DNA of 64,000 nt from Microglena sp. YARC (GCA_022414725.1 CM039466.1:30852430-30916429), one strand, 5' to 3'; shown: positions 19,464-29,234, numbered from the stretch's first letter. Numbers and translations: made by a program. Notes: generated by a model from the letters alone, not told the origin.

Positions 19464-20559
19464 TTCAGATTTATATATGTTTACTTCCATCTTGTAAGCT
19501 TATCAGAATTCTTCCAAACAATTGAGCATAATCTGTAAGCCTGACTGTGACTCACTCATGATAGCTAGATCATCGGCATACAAGATTACTCTGCAAATAT
19601 TATCAGCAATTCTGATACCTCCCTCTTCACCACATTTATTGGTAAAGAACTTCTCCAGTTGGTCAATAAAAAGACCAAATAAAAGCGGGGACAGATAATC
19701 TCCTTGTTTATCTGCAGTTATCGGCAGTTTCTGTTGACACTGTCATAAGCCTTCATGAAGTCAATTAAAGCACAAAATACCGTTTTGTTTTTTTGAATGG
19801 TTAAGCTGCATCTACAGTGCTCCTATTTGGTCTAAAACCAAATTGGCCGACAGCACGTTTGCCATTGGTTTCGGCCCAATTGGTCCCCCTCGTATTCAAA
19901 ACCATAGAGGAAATTTTTAATAGGACTGATCCAACCGCAATTCCTCTATAGTTATCATACTCAGCGAGGGATCCTTTGGATTAAGGAAAAGGGGTAATGG
20001 CACTATCTGCACATTGACTAGGATAGTCATCACTCAAGATGCGATTGAACAGTTTCGTGATTATAGGGACTACTATGTTTTGAGTTGGGGGGAAGAAGGG
20101 GAATCTCCCTTTACTATTTGGTCTAATAGGAATGTAGAACTCAGCAGGTATACCATCTTCTCCAACGGCTTTGTTCCGTTGAAGTTTTGTAAGCTCCGTA
20201 TAGACCTCGGTCTCAGAGATGGGGGTATTCAACACACTTGCAGCTGCGATGTCTATTTCTGGGACATTGGTTACTTCTATCTGAACATGCTCACTAGATT
20301 GGAAGGTGCTTGCGAAGTGTTTAGCCCATTCCTCCACAAGGGACATTTGCTACTACGTCCCTTGTACTTCTTCCAGAACAAACGTGGACTCTTCTTTAAC
20401 GTATCAATCAGGGACTTTGCATTCTGGGCCTTAGCTTCTCTACTTAATCTTCTAGTTAGATTCCGGTATTGCGCCCTCGCTACTTTCGTAGCATGGCCAT
20501 CAATACCAGTTTCTCTCTGGAGATCTTTCCATTGTTTCCTCAGATTCCAGTACTATGCA
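19464..20559 (-). pseudogene. LINE-A reverse transcriptase, N-terminal half (disrupted)
   Basis: From high to low coordinates in - sense: SPRLFWKKYKG (near 20370), then after a frameshift VEEWAKHFASTFQ and RNKAVGEDGIPAEFY (20346-19981), GQFGFRP (near 19840) and FGLFIDQLEKFF. The catalytic block LYADDLAIMSES follows, with YADD at 19569-19580, and the segment runs to VNIYKSE, where element E interrupts. Several frames are needed, so the copy is dead. The top end stops abruptly at about 20559, where the minisatellite begins. It continues at 6678-5614. Confidence 0.85.
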
Positions 20560-21905
20560 GGTCGTATTTGTGGAGACAGGTCAGATACCCCTGGACTGTA
20601 AAAAACATAAATTACCCCCTACCCCCCACCCCCTACTATCACCCCCTACACCCTACCATCACCCCCTATCCAGGTCGGATTTGTGGAGACAGGTCAGATA
20701 ACCCTGGACTGTAAAATACATATATTACCCCTAACCCCCACCCTCACTATCATCCCCTACCCCCACCCCCTACCATCACCCCCTACCCCCTACTGTCTAC
20801 CCCTACCCCCACCCCCTACCATCACCCCTACCCCCTACTATCACCCCCTACCCCTACTGTCTACCCCTACCCCCACCCCCTACACACTACTGTCACCCCT
20901 ACCCCTACCTCCAACCCCCTACCCCAACCCTACACACTACTGTCACCCCCTACCCCCTACTATCACCCCTACCCCCAACCCCCTACCATCACCCCCTACT
21001 CCCCACTGTCATCCCCTACTACCTACCATCACCCATACTCCCTACTGTCACCCCTAACCCCTACTATCACCCCTATCCAGGTCGGATTTGTGGAGGCAGG
21101 TCATATGCCCCTGGGCTGTAAAATACATACATCATCCCCTTACTACCTAGGCCGGAGTTGTAGAGACACGTCAAATACCCCTGGACTGTTAAACACATAC
21201 ATTACCCCCCACCCCTACTATTACCCCCTACCCCCTACCCCTACCATCACCCCCTACCCAGGCCGGAGTTGTGGAGACAGGTCAGATACCCCTGGACTGT
21301 TAAACACATACATTACCCCCTACCCCAACAACCTACCATACCCCCCCCCCACACACACACCCCCCTACCCCCCACTATCACCCCCTATTCAGGTCGGATT
21401 TGTGGAGACAGATCATATACCCCCGGCCTTTAAAATACATACATTACCCTACCCCTACTGTCACCCTTACCCCCTACTATCACCCCCTATCCAGGTCGAA
21501 GTTGTGGAGACAGGTCATATACCCCTGGACTGTAAAATACATGCACCATCCCCTTACTACCTAGGCCGGAGTTGTAGAGAGAGGTCAAATACCCCTGGAC
21601 TGTAAAAGACACACATTACCCCCTACGACCTCCCCCCCTCCCCCACTACTATCACCCCTACCCAGGTCGGATTTGTGGAGACAGGTCATATAACCCTGGA
21701 CTGTAAAATACATATATTGCCCCCTAACCCCCACCCTTATTATCATCCCCTACCCCCTACCACCTACCCCCTACCACCTACCACCTACCCCCTACCCACC
21801 TAGCCACCTACCACCTACCACCCACCACCTACCACCTACCACTACCCCCAGCCTCCACCATCACCCCCTACCATCACCCCAACCCAGGTCGGATTTGTGG
21901 AGACA
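20560..21905 (+). repeat. minisatellite GGATTTGTGGAGACAGG / CCCCTGGACTGTAAAATAC with CCCCTA filler
   Basis: At least eight units, each with a conserved head (CAGGTCGGATTTGTGGAGAC), a second block (CCCCTGGACTGTAAAATACA) and variable stretches of ACCCCCTACC and TATCACCCC. The second block is an inverted match to the start of repeat R1 (GTATGTTACAGTCCAGGGG). Confidence 0.85.
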
Positions 21906-22634
21906 GATCAGAACCTTTGAAGGAAGGCTGGCCTACCTGTCCAGGATCTTTGCAAGGCTACAGTGCTCAAATCAGGCAGAGGGTAGGTGGGGAGTGGGTG
22001 GGTAGGTGGGTATATAGGTAGGCCCTTTTACCCAGGCACTTCAGGGCTGGGAGGTGTGTGTGTGTGGGGGGGGGGGGGCACTGTTTCATTTCTTGCCTAC
22101 CTGTCCTGGCTCTTTGCAAGGCTACAGTGCTCAAATCAGGCAGAGGGTAGGTGGGGTGGGGGGTTGGTAGGTGGGCCCTTTGACCCAGGAACTTGAGGGG
22201 GGGGGGGGGGGGGGGGGGGGGGGCCTGTTTCATTTTTCACCTACCTGTCCTGGCTCTTTGCAAGGCTACAGTGCTCTAATCAGGCAGTGGGTAGGTGGGT
22301 AGGTAGGTGGGCCCTTTATCTCAGGCACTTAAGGGGTGGGAGGTGGTGGTGGGGGGGGGGGTGCACTGTTTTATTATTGGCCTACCTGTCCTGGCTCTTT
22401 GCAAGGCTATAGTTATTAAATCAGGCAGTGGGTAGGTGGGTAGGCAGGTGGGGAGTGGTAGGTTGGGTCGGGTGGGGGGTGGCGGTGTAGGTTGGGGGTG
22501 GCAAGTAGGTGTAGGTGGGGGGTTAGGTGGGGGTTGGTAGGTGGCAGGTAGGTGTAGGTGGGGGGGTAGGAGGGTGGTGGCAGGTGGGGGTGGGGGGTGT
22601 AGGTGGGTATGTTGGTGGTGGTGGTGGTGGTGGT

Positions 22635-22680
<46 letters not shown>
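21906..22680 (+). repeat. tandem repeat of about 150 bp with poly-G tracts
   Basis: The unit CCTGTCCTGGCTCTTTGCAA, then GGCTACAGTGCTCAAATCAG, then GGGTAGGTGGG occurs from about 21935, 22097, 22243 and 22388. Each is followed by a G run and CACTGTTT. G runs reach about 28 at 22195-22223 and about 44 at 22637-22680. Another copy lies at 29235-29400. Confidence 0.85.
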
Positions 22681-22683
<3 letters not shown>

Positions 22684-22872
22684 TGTTTCATTTCTGGGCT
22701 ACGCATGGCAGCTTCCAGCCAGCTCCAACAGCCAGTCACTGGGTATAGCCCAAAGCTTTCAGTTGCATTGAACAGCCTATAATGCCAATTTTCAGACGCA
22801 CTAGATAGAATCGAGTTTCTGCCAAGGACGGGGGAAAGGAGCTGCCTCGAAGCCGCTACACATGGCCCAAAA
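22681..22872 (+). repeat. short TIR repeat family R3, copy 1
   Basis: Starts CACTGTTTCATTTCTGGGC, contains CAGCTTCCAGCCAGCTCC and CATTGAACAGCCTATAATGC, and ends GGAGCTGCCTCGAAGC then GGCCCAAAAATGA. It is related over its length to the better preserved copy at 29410-29612. Confidence 0.75.
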
Positions 22873-23020
22873 ATGAATCAGTGGGTAGATGCTTTGTATA
22901 TATCACTCTCCATCCCTCACTCACTCACTCAATCCTCCCCATTCTCCTCTCCCTCTCTCCCTCCTCCCCCTCTCCTTTCCCTCACTCACTCACCCCCTCC
23001 CCCTCCCATCACTTGGACAG

Positions 23021-23107
23021 GTGTACTACTACCACCACAACACGTCAGGCTTTGTCATCACCACTAAGGACCCATATCCAGACTCACCACTGGTGCGGCT
23101 CTTGTAC
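23021..23107 (+). CDS. GT47 exostosin-family glycosyltransferase, candidate internal exon
   Basis: A 29-codon exon in phase 0 at both ends, bounded by TTGGACAG and GTATGT. It encodes YYYHHNTSGFVITTKDPYPD and ends RLLY. In GT47 proteins the stretch between the L-F-F-x-G block and the F-C-L-x-P block is variable, so the assignment rests on position, phase (the next exon also starts in phase 0) and coding appearance. Part of the expected sequence just before FCLAPP seems missing. The donor GT is the first base pair of an R1 repeat copy. Confidence 0.5.
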
Positions 23108-23275
23108 GTATGTTACAGTCCATGGGTAGGCCAAATAGGCTAAAAGGACTTGCCCAACCGTTAGGAAGAGCTTAAACAGAAAAAGCACTGATGAACTGAA
23201 CCCCAAACAATCGTTTAACCGACGGGGGCCCTGAGTTCGTGCTACAGTGATCATTTAATTCTACAACATTCCAGT
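23108..23275 (+). repeat. dispersed repeat R1, copy 2
   Basis: Begins GTATGTTACAGTCCATGGG exactly at the predicted donor and contains GGACTTGCCCAACCGT and CGTTTAACCGACGGGGGCCC. Confidence 0.8.
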
Positions 23276-23420
23276 GATTTTTTTTCAAACATGAAAGTGG
23301 TTTTCTTCTAGCTTTATGGTTTTAGGCCTCCTTCAGGGACAGCGTTTTAGTGCTTTCTGTAGCTTTTTGTAGCTTTTCAAGGCCATTGAGGGCAAAATAA
23401 AAATACAACTTTTTTTTTCT
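23276..23420 (+). repeat. dispersed repeat R5
   Basis: AGCTTTATGGTTTTAGGCCT, GGGACAGCGTTTTAGTGC and AGGGCAAAATAAAAA match 37670-37810 with about 80% similarity by eye. No ORF. Confidence 0.65.
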
Positions 23421-24289
23421 TTTTCTATAGCGAGAATTTTGCTATAACGGGGTCAAAACTAGCGATCGCTATATATAGCGGAAATAAAAATCCCTGCAAT
23501 ATTCTCTTCCAAGGCTCTTACTTGTTTGTCTGCAATATTATTGGATGATCCCACGTGTTTGTAGCAACTTATATTAGTGTTCGAAAAACTACACAGCAAC
23601 TTATATTAGTGTTCGAACAACTAATACTAACTAATATTATGACAGCGTCACAATAATATTATTTTAAAATAAATTACAAATTCTGGTGAGACGGCTAGAC
23701 CGACTAATATTATTTAATATTATATATCCAGTAATATACTATTATTTATTCACTAATATTGTATAACATAATCGACCCCGTCTTGTTTGTAGACCAACCT
23801 GCATGTACGTTTTCAATTTCATATCCGAACCAACATGTATGTACCAGTGTTTTTTATTTCAGATTTCTGTAGTCCATGTTGAGTAGCTACTTGGGCTACT
23901 CAACCCTGATTTCAGGATAGTTGCGTAGCCATCGTATGGCGGAGCGCAAAGCGCGAAGCCTGGGGGGGTCGGGGGGCAGCGCGTCACGATATCGGGGGGT
24001 CCGGGGGGTGTACCATTCAACCGAATGGCGACGGAATGGCGACGCGTCGTCGAAAAATGAAACACTGATATGTACAGCACGCATGGTGCTACATAAAGAG
24101 ACTGATTTATTTCCTTCTAAACAAAACTGTCTTTTCGCCAGGGCTTTTCTTTTCAGCTTTTCTTAGCATTTTTTACTAGTTTAGCCAGATTCATGCGTCG
24201 CCGTGCAGCGACGGAATGGCGTCGCGTCGCACAAAAAAAACAGTTGCGTCTAGGTTTTCCAGTTCAGCCGTCCTTCTTCTTGCCTCTGT
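23421..24289. other. intron: AT-rich with CG-rich palindromic patches
   Basis: Repeated ACTAATATTAT motifs (23560-23765) and a 24 bp patch around GCGATCGCTATATATAGCG. Two patches of GACGGAATGGCGACGCGTCG type (24030-24055, 24190-24232) recur at 26385-26440 and 37520-37575. No gene seen. Confidence 0.5.
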
Positions 24290-24405
24290 GTGACCCCCCA
24301 CCACCACCACCACCACCACCACCACACACACACACACACACACACACACCGCCACACACACACACATCTTCCCCCCCCCCCCCTCCCTCCCCTCCCCCCC
24401 TATGA
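24290..24405 (+). repeat. CCA / CA / C microsatellites
   Basis: ACCACC repeats, then (CA)n with interruptions, then C runs, just upstream of the next exon. Confidence 0.9.
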
Positions 24406-24432
24406 TCTTCACTTAACTCCAAGACCTCCCAG

Positions 24433-24651
24433 TTCTGCTTGGCTCCTCCCGGAGGAGCCTTCGACTCACTCCAGGTCATGTCCATCTTCAAAGGCTGCGT
24501 GCCGGTTGTTTTGGGCAACGGCCTGTTTCAGCCGTTCGAGCCTCATATGGACTGGACCCAGTTCTCGGTACAAGTCAGGGAATCTCAAATACCAAAAATC
24601 GATGACTTGTTGGATGAAGTTGTGGACGGCGGAAGGTTGGAGAGTATGCAG
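24433..24651 (+). CDS. GT47 exostosin-family glycosyltransferase, core exon
   Basis: A 219-nt exon, phase 0 to phase 0, with acceptor CCTCCCAG and donor GTATGT. It starts FCLAPPGG and continues with IFKGCVPVVL, FEPHMDWTQFSV, ESQIPKIDDLLDEV and RLESMQ. This is the most conserved block of the exostosin domain: F-C-L-x-P-x-G, then the G-C-x-P-V-V loop, then D-W-x-x-F-S-V, then I-P-x-[IL]-x-x-[IL]-L. It forms the C-terminal, probably nucleotide-sugar-binding, half of the GT-B fold. The exon alone identifies the gene. Donor sugar and acceptor cannot be told from sequence. All key positions of the block look intact. Confidence 0.85.
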
Positions 24652-25045
24652 GTATGTAACTGTTGGCCTCCTCCCCCAAGCTAACATGAGCCAATTTGGC
24701 CCTTTTCACACCAAACAGTCAAATGTCGCTGCTCGCTGAAAAATCGAGGTTGGACTTGATTGTACCTCGATCGAAATGGCTCAGCCGAACTTTTGATCCA
24801 TCTAAAATTTATTTAGGGGGTCCTGGGACCTGGGAAAAGGTCTTCAGAACCCTAAAAAACCCTTAAACAACCCAAAAATTGGTTCCTGGGTTTTGACACA
24901 ATCACACAATCAAGCCCGGACCGACATAATCTGTGAAGAAGAAAAAAAACATTTTGGGGCAGTCGCAATGAGTCGCAAACGCTCAGAAGCTCGCAACGCG
25001 ACTGGGTGGCTCATGTTGGCTTGGGGGAGGCGTGTATGTGAGTTG
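24652..25045. mobile_element. short TIR element within an intron
   Basis: CCTCCTCCCCCAAGCTAACA and TGAGCCA at 24664-24690 are repeated in inverse at 25006-25035 (TGGCTCATGTTGGCTTGGGG). About 390 bp, no ORF, MITE-like. The left end lies a few bases from the donor site of the core exon. Confidence 0.65.
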
Positions 25046-25179
25046 TATATTACCTTAATATGCAGGAATGTGTTTAACATACGAATAAAAAATAAAGAAT
25101 CCTGTGTGCACGAATAAACATTAAGACTCGCATGTGCACGATTAATCACACTGGAAAAACACTGCTAAATAGCAAACCC

Positions 25180-25548
25180 AATATCACACTGCAGGAGAGC
25201 ACGCTTTGCACAACATCTAGCTTTCACACACCCACACACAAACCCACACACACACCACACACACAAACCCACACACACACCAAACACCACACAAACCCAC
25301 CACCACACCACACACACAAACTCCACACACCACACAAACCCCCACACACACCACAAACCCCCCACCACACACACTCCCCACACACACACCACACACACTT
25401 AGCAACAACCCTCAACCTTACAAGCATAAACAGCATGCCCAGTATCACACCGCTGCAGGGCACGCTTCACTGTGTGGCACAACATCTAGCGTACACACCT
25501 ACACACACTCACACACACACACACACAAACCGTATCACACTGCTGCAG
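25180..25548 (+). repeat. (CA)n plus decayed copies of the next acceptor junction
   Basis: The junction CTGCAG/AGCAAGCTTCACTGTGTAGC-CAACATCTAGC at 25541-25576 is preceded by two poorer copies, at about 25188-25220 (CTGCAGGAGAGCACGC, then GCACAACATCTAGC) and 25448-25493 (CTGCAGGGCACGCTTCACTG, then CAACATCTAGC). Each is followed by CACACA-rich filler. Confidence 0.8.
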
Positions 25549-25658
25549 AGCAAGCTTCACTGTGTAGCGCAACATCTAGCATACAGCTCCTTGAGCGGCA
25601 GTTTTATGGGCGAGAGTGGAAAGTTTGACGCTTTTGAGACCATCATGGAAATCCTGAG
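25549..25658 (+). CDS. GT47 exostosin-family glycosyltransferase, exon after the core
   Basis: A 110-nt exon starting in phase 0 after CTGCTGCAG and ending in phase 2 before GTAGGC. It encodes KLHCVAQHLAYSS then GESGKFDAFETIMEIL. It continues the core exon without a gap: MQ joined to SKLHC gives the usual M-Q-x-x-L run, and F-D-A-F-x-x-x-M is the familiar end of the exostosin domain. Its last 53 bases plus intron are duplicated directly downstream. Confidence 0.75.
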
Positions 25659-25773
25659 GTAGGCTGGTGGGGGTAATAAATAAATCATTATGGGCGAGAG
25701 TGGAAAGTTTGATGCTTTTGAGACCACCATGGAAATCCTGAGGTAGGCTGGTGGGGGTAATGAATAAATATAT
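25606..25773 (+). repeat. 84-bp tandem duplication across an exon-intron boundary
   Basis: The segment starting ATGGGCGAGAGTGGAAAG occurs at 25606 and again at 25690, with both copies keeping the coding frame and GTAGGC donor. Differences are few (for example ACCATC against ACCACC). Confidence 0.95.
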
Positions 25774-25865
25774 AGGACGCCTTATAACGAGGCGTGAGGT
25801 TGAGGGGGCCAGCCCGTTTGCTTTCACTGAGGCCAACCACGGCTGGTAAATGGGGCCTTAAGCAC

Positions 25866-26089
25866 CGCCCTTGTTGGTGGAGCCCCCCTTCTTGGGGGCG
25901 GGAGCCCGCAGGGATACCCATTTGTCCGTCCGACTGACCGTCCATCAGACCATCCGTCTGACCGAGACGAAGCCTGACACGTCAGCCAACAGTCTCGTAA
26001 CTAACTCGCCTCCGTTGCCACCTGTTGCTCCGTCACGCACACTCTCCCCCAATTTTTAGCGCCGCTTGCGACGCTGCATAGAACTTGTT
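25866..26089 (-). repeat. dispersed repeat family R2
   Basis: In - sense it starts with ATGCAGCGTCGCAAGC(G)GC, has GGTGGCAACGGA and GTTGGCTGACGTGTCAGGCT, then pyrimidine/purine GGACGGACAAATGGGTA, and ends in a hairpin of G and C runs with GGGGGGCTCC. Further copies are listed separately. About 220-240 bp, no ORF; SINE- or MITE-like. Confidence 0.8.
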
Positions 26090-26221
26090 AAAATTGGGGC
26101 CACCCTTGTTTAAAATCTATAGGGGATGTTCTTACTTGTAGGACCTAACTAAAGCTATGAGCTTCGCCCATTAAATGGAAATCCTGGGGTAGACCGGTGT
26201 GGGTATCTTCTAGCCATCACG

Positions 26222-26330
26222 TTTTTTTCCGGCGCAGCCCCCCATTCTGGGTGGCAGGAGCCTCGAGAGTCACTCCGTTGTCCGTTTGTCGTGCTGTCTG
26301 TGCGTCTGTTGTGTTGTCCGCAGAACCTTG
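26222..26330 (-). repeat. repeat R2, partial diverged copy
   Basis: Shares GCGCAGCCCCCCATTCTGGG then CTCCGTTGTCCGTTTGTC with other copies, then diverges. Confidence 0.5.
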
Positions 26331-26564
26331 GCCCTAACTGGCCCCTGGCCCTGTGTGTATCTTGTAGCCATCACGCTTGTTTTGTATGTTTTGCGACGCC
26401 TCGCCATTCTGACGACGCGTCGCAACAAAAAACAGTGGTAGCAGTATATATTTGTTTAATCATTTATTCATCTATCCATTCATTTCTCCATACCGTCATG
26501 TAACATATGAGACTCACACAGTGCATGTTTAACACCCCCCACAAAAGAGGACACGTTGTACACC

Positions 26565-26706
26565 TGCAAAAATGTGCACCACACAACACAATTCCACACA
26601 ACAACACACAACACACAACAACATACAACAACACACAACAACGCACAACGCCACACGACACAACACCACACAACACACAACAACACACAACACAACACAC
26701 AACACC
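26565..26706 (+). repeat. ACAACAC microsatellite
   Basis: Irregular ACAAC and ACACA units, ending at the acceptor of the next exon-like segment. Confidence 0.9.
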
Positions 26707-26722
26707 CCATCATATAATGCAG

Positions 26723-26823
26723 GATGAAGTCGAAGTTTCCCAAGGCTATGCCTTTTGAGTATTATGATCTGGACCCAGAATATGTGAAATTCATGGACTG
26801 CCAAGAGCCTTCCAAGAGATCAG
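26723..26823 (+). CDS. candidate GT47 3' exon (copy a)
   Basis: After ATAATGCAG the frame, in phase 2 to match the previous donor, reads MKSKFPKAMPFEYYDLD and then PEYVKFMDCQEPSKRSG, ending in phase 1 before GTTTGTGG. The Y-D-L-D-P-E-Y-V-x-F-M phrase is repeated with mostly conservative changes in two more copies downstream, a sign of real coding origin. I infer it is the tail of the exostosin protein beyond the GT domain. The phase-1 end has no clear partner, so the downstream splicing is uncertain. Confidence 0.4.
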
Positions 26824-26975
26824 GTTTGTGGGGTATGGGTGAGGGTGTTGGAGGGGTGAGTGGGTGTGGGTAGGATGTGTGGGTGTGGGTGGGTGGGTGG
26901 GGGGTTCATTAGCTGATCAGGCTCCCTCATGGATGTTGGGTCGTGGCTGTGGAGGGAGTGTGGGTGGGTGGGTGG

Positions 26976-27075
26976 CCTTTTGAGTATTACGATCTGGACC
27001 CAGAATATATCCAATTCATGAACTGCCAAGAGCTGTCCAAGAGATCAGGGTCGGATGCAGCTGACGGGAATGCAG
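26976..27075 (+). CDS. candidate duplicated exon (copy b)
   Basis: Encodes PFEYYDLDPEYIQFMNCQE then LSKRSGSDAADGNAG, ending at a GTATCA donor. Similar to copy a, but its upstream half is replaced by GTGGGTGG repeats, so no clean acceptor is visible. Either an alternative exon or a decaying duplicate. Confidence 0.3.
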
Positions 27076-27320
27076 GTATCAGAATATTTTCTGCATGGTT
27101 ATATAAAATTACAATATCCGTATGCAGTTACGCATGTAGCACTTGATCTGTCTCCCTCTTTCATTTTTGTGTCTGCTGTGTGTGTGTGCGTATGTGTCAC
27201 ACACACATACACACTTCAATTCGAATTATTCAGGTATCAGAGCTGTTTTGTTTCGGGAAGGGGGTCTTCTGGTAGGTTTCAGGGGTTTGGAACTTCAAGG
27301 GTGGGGTCAAGGTATTCATA

Positions 27321-27381
27321 TTCATGAACTGCCACGAGCCGTCCAAAAGATCAGGTTCAGATGTAGTTGACAGGAGTGCGG
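27321..27381 (+). pseudogene. decayed duplicate exon (copy c)
   Basis: FMNCHEPSKRSGSDVVDRSAG in the corresponding frame, without the N-terminal half. A donor-like GGTGTGTA follows. Confidence 0.3.
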
Positions 27382-27407
27382 GTGTGTATCATAGCTTGTT
27401 TTGTTTC

Positions 27408-27640
27408 AGGATTATAATTACATTATCATCCCAATCGAGATGATGATTTCGTTAAACTGTAAATTAAATGATCACTGTAGCACAAACACAGGGCCCCCAT
27501 AACTTGTAAAACGATTGTTTGGGATTCGGTTCATCTGTGCTTTTTCTTTTTAAGCCCTTTCTAACACGGTTGGGCAAGTCCCTTTAGCCTATTTGGCCTA
27601 CTCCTGGGCTGTAACATACATACATACATACAGCATGGGG
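27408..27640 (-). repeat. dispersed repeat R1, copy 3
   Basis: Reverse copy: GGGCAAGTCCCTTTAGCCTA, then GGGCTGTAACATACATAC at its outer end. A further fragment is at 27815-27875. Confidence 0.8.
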
Positions 27641-27899
27641 GTCTTCTGTTAGCTTTCAGGGATTTGGAACTTCCTACTTTCAAGGTAGCAATTTGGGTGG
27701 GGCAGCCCGAAGGACTGTACCGGGGGGGTTCAGGTGTCAAGGTAAAGAAAGTTTGGGGCCAAAACGGGGTCCCGGGTAGCGATCACTGTAGGTTCCGGGG
27801 AAAGAATTCCTGGCAGGTATTATCACTGTAGCCTGAACTCAGGGCCCCGTCGGTAAAACGATTGTTAGGGGGTTCATGTCCAGGTCTCTACACCGACAG

Positions 27900-28384
27900 T
27901 TTGCATGCAGGGACAGGTGTAGCTGCCACTCATATGAAGCTATGCTCACATTTTGCATATGCTGCTGTGCTGCTGTTGCTGGCGTTCCATTCTACAGTCA
28001 ATCACAATTTCCATTTTTACCTCCACTTTTCAAGCATGGGCTTGGCAATGGTGGGGCGTGGAGTAGATACAGAGGCAGGGTAGAGGAAGAGGAAGAGGGT
28101 GCATGCAGGTGTGGCTTCCACTCCTGTGAATCTGTAGTCACGATCCTCCTATGCTGCTGTTGCTGGCGTTCCATTCTACAGTCAGTCACAGTTTCCATTG
28201 TTCACCTCAACTTTTCAGGCATGAACTTGGCAATGGTGGGGCGTGGAGTAGATGCACAGGCAGGCCAGAGGCAGAGGGTGCGTGCAGGTGCAGGCGTAGG
28301 AGCCACTTCTGCGAAGCTATGCTCACACTCCTCCTATGCTGCTGTAGCTGGCGAGCCATACTGCAGTCAATGCCCCGCCCCTAG
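27900..28384 (+). repeat. 185-bp tandem repeat, about 2.5 units
   Basis: GGCAATGGTGGGGCGTGGAG and CTGCTGTTGCTGGCGTTCCA recur about 185 bp apart. Units keep GTGCATGCAGG and CACTTCTGCGAAGC-like pieces. No convincing frame. Confidence 0.75.
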
Positions 28385-28440
28385 AGGTGGCATAATGGAC
28401 GTGCTGCAGAGCCATCGCATGTGGAGCATTCCAGTGGGAG
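28385..28440 (+). CDS. candidate GT47 3' exon (duplicate pair, copy a)
   Basis: A 56-nt segment between CCCCTAG and GTGAGG, phase 2 at its start. Encodes MDVLQSHRMWSIPVG. The second copy at 28701-28756 has the same length, splice signals and nearly the same peptide, with synonymous changes (CGC/CGG, ATT/ATA). This suggests both were once under coding constraint. Its phase-1 end does not fit the next candidate exon. Confidence 0.4.
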
Positions 28441-28444
28441 GTGA

Positions 28445-28580
28445 GGCATAGTTGACTGGGGTGGGGTGCGGTGTGGTGGGTACAGGGTTGGGGTGGGTTG
28501 GGTGGGGACGGGGTTGGGGTGGGGTGGGTGGGTACGGGGTTGGGGTGGGGGTGGGTGGGGACGGGGTTGGGTGGGGGTTA
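28445..28580 (+). repeat. GGGGTTGGGGTGGG minisatellite
   Basis: G-rich units separated by GTACGG or GACGG; G-quadruplex potential on the + strand. Confidence 0.9.
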
Positions 28581-28639
28581 AGTGAGCACATTATCACCTT
28601 CCACCAACGCTGCGGCACATGTATGGAAGATCTTCGCAG

Positions 28640-28700
28640 GAGGGTAGGGAACTGCAGTATGATATCATGCCATCATATGATATCAGTGCCTTGCCCCTAG
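28640..28700. repeat. CATATGATATC palindromic repeat (R7) fragment
   Basis: TAGGGAACTGCAGTATGATA followed by CATCATATGATATCAG; related to 40832-41029. Confidence 0.6.
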
Positions 28701-28756
28701 AGGTGGCTTGTTGGACATGCTGCAGAGCCATCGGATGTGGAGCATACCAGTGGGAG
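28701..28756 (+). CDS. candidate GT47 3' exon (duplicate pair, copy b)
   Basis: Encodes LDMLQSHRMWSIPVG, bounded by CCCCTAG and GTGAGA. See 28385-28440. Either may be used; the other is probably a relic. Confidence 0.35.
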
Positions 28757-28875
28757 GTGAGACATAGAAGTAGGGAACGGCAATATTATATTAAATGATG
28801 ACAGCAGTCTGACTAGGGTAATGTTACCATTTATATACAATATCATATGATGCAGTTTGTATGGTATATATGTGT
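28757..28875. repeat. R7 repeat fragment
   Basis: GTAGGGAACGGCAATATTAT, then CAGTCTGACTAGGGTAATG, TACAATATCATATGATGCAG. Matches the interior of 40832-41029. Confidence 0.65.
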
Positions 28876-28989
28876 ATATATGCACCACACACACATACGC
28901 ACCCTTCCCCCCCACCACCACTCACACCACCACCCCCACACCACCACCCCCACACCACCACCACACACACACACCACACATGCACACAG

Positions 28990-29032
28990 GTACCGTGCCT
29001 TCCCTGACCTAGGGTACGAGCCTCTTAGTTAG
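28990..29032 (+). CDS. candidate terminal exon of the GT47 gene
   Basis: After CACACAG a short frame in phase 2 reads YRAFPDLGYEPLS then TAG. Phase 2 suits the donor at 25659. The peptide looks like a plausible C-terminus, but it is too short to be sure. Confidence 0.3.
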
Positions 29033-29234
29033 CAGCTCCCCCACATCATTCCACGCATGATGGTGGGAATCACAAACACCATAGAAAACTTGCACTCTTA
29101 CCCCTCGCATCCTTGCATCACACACACGTACACATCCTTGCCCTTACCACCCCCCACCTCATCTGATATCATACCCGCCTTATGTCAACATTATATGATA
29201 TGCCGGTCCCTATCTACAAGTTTGTGTACCCCGT

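Noticed and set aside
25217..25463. Cys/Val-rich - strand ORFs
   Set aside because: Translations of the (CA)n microsatellite.
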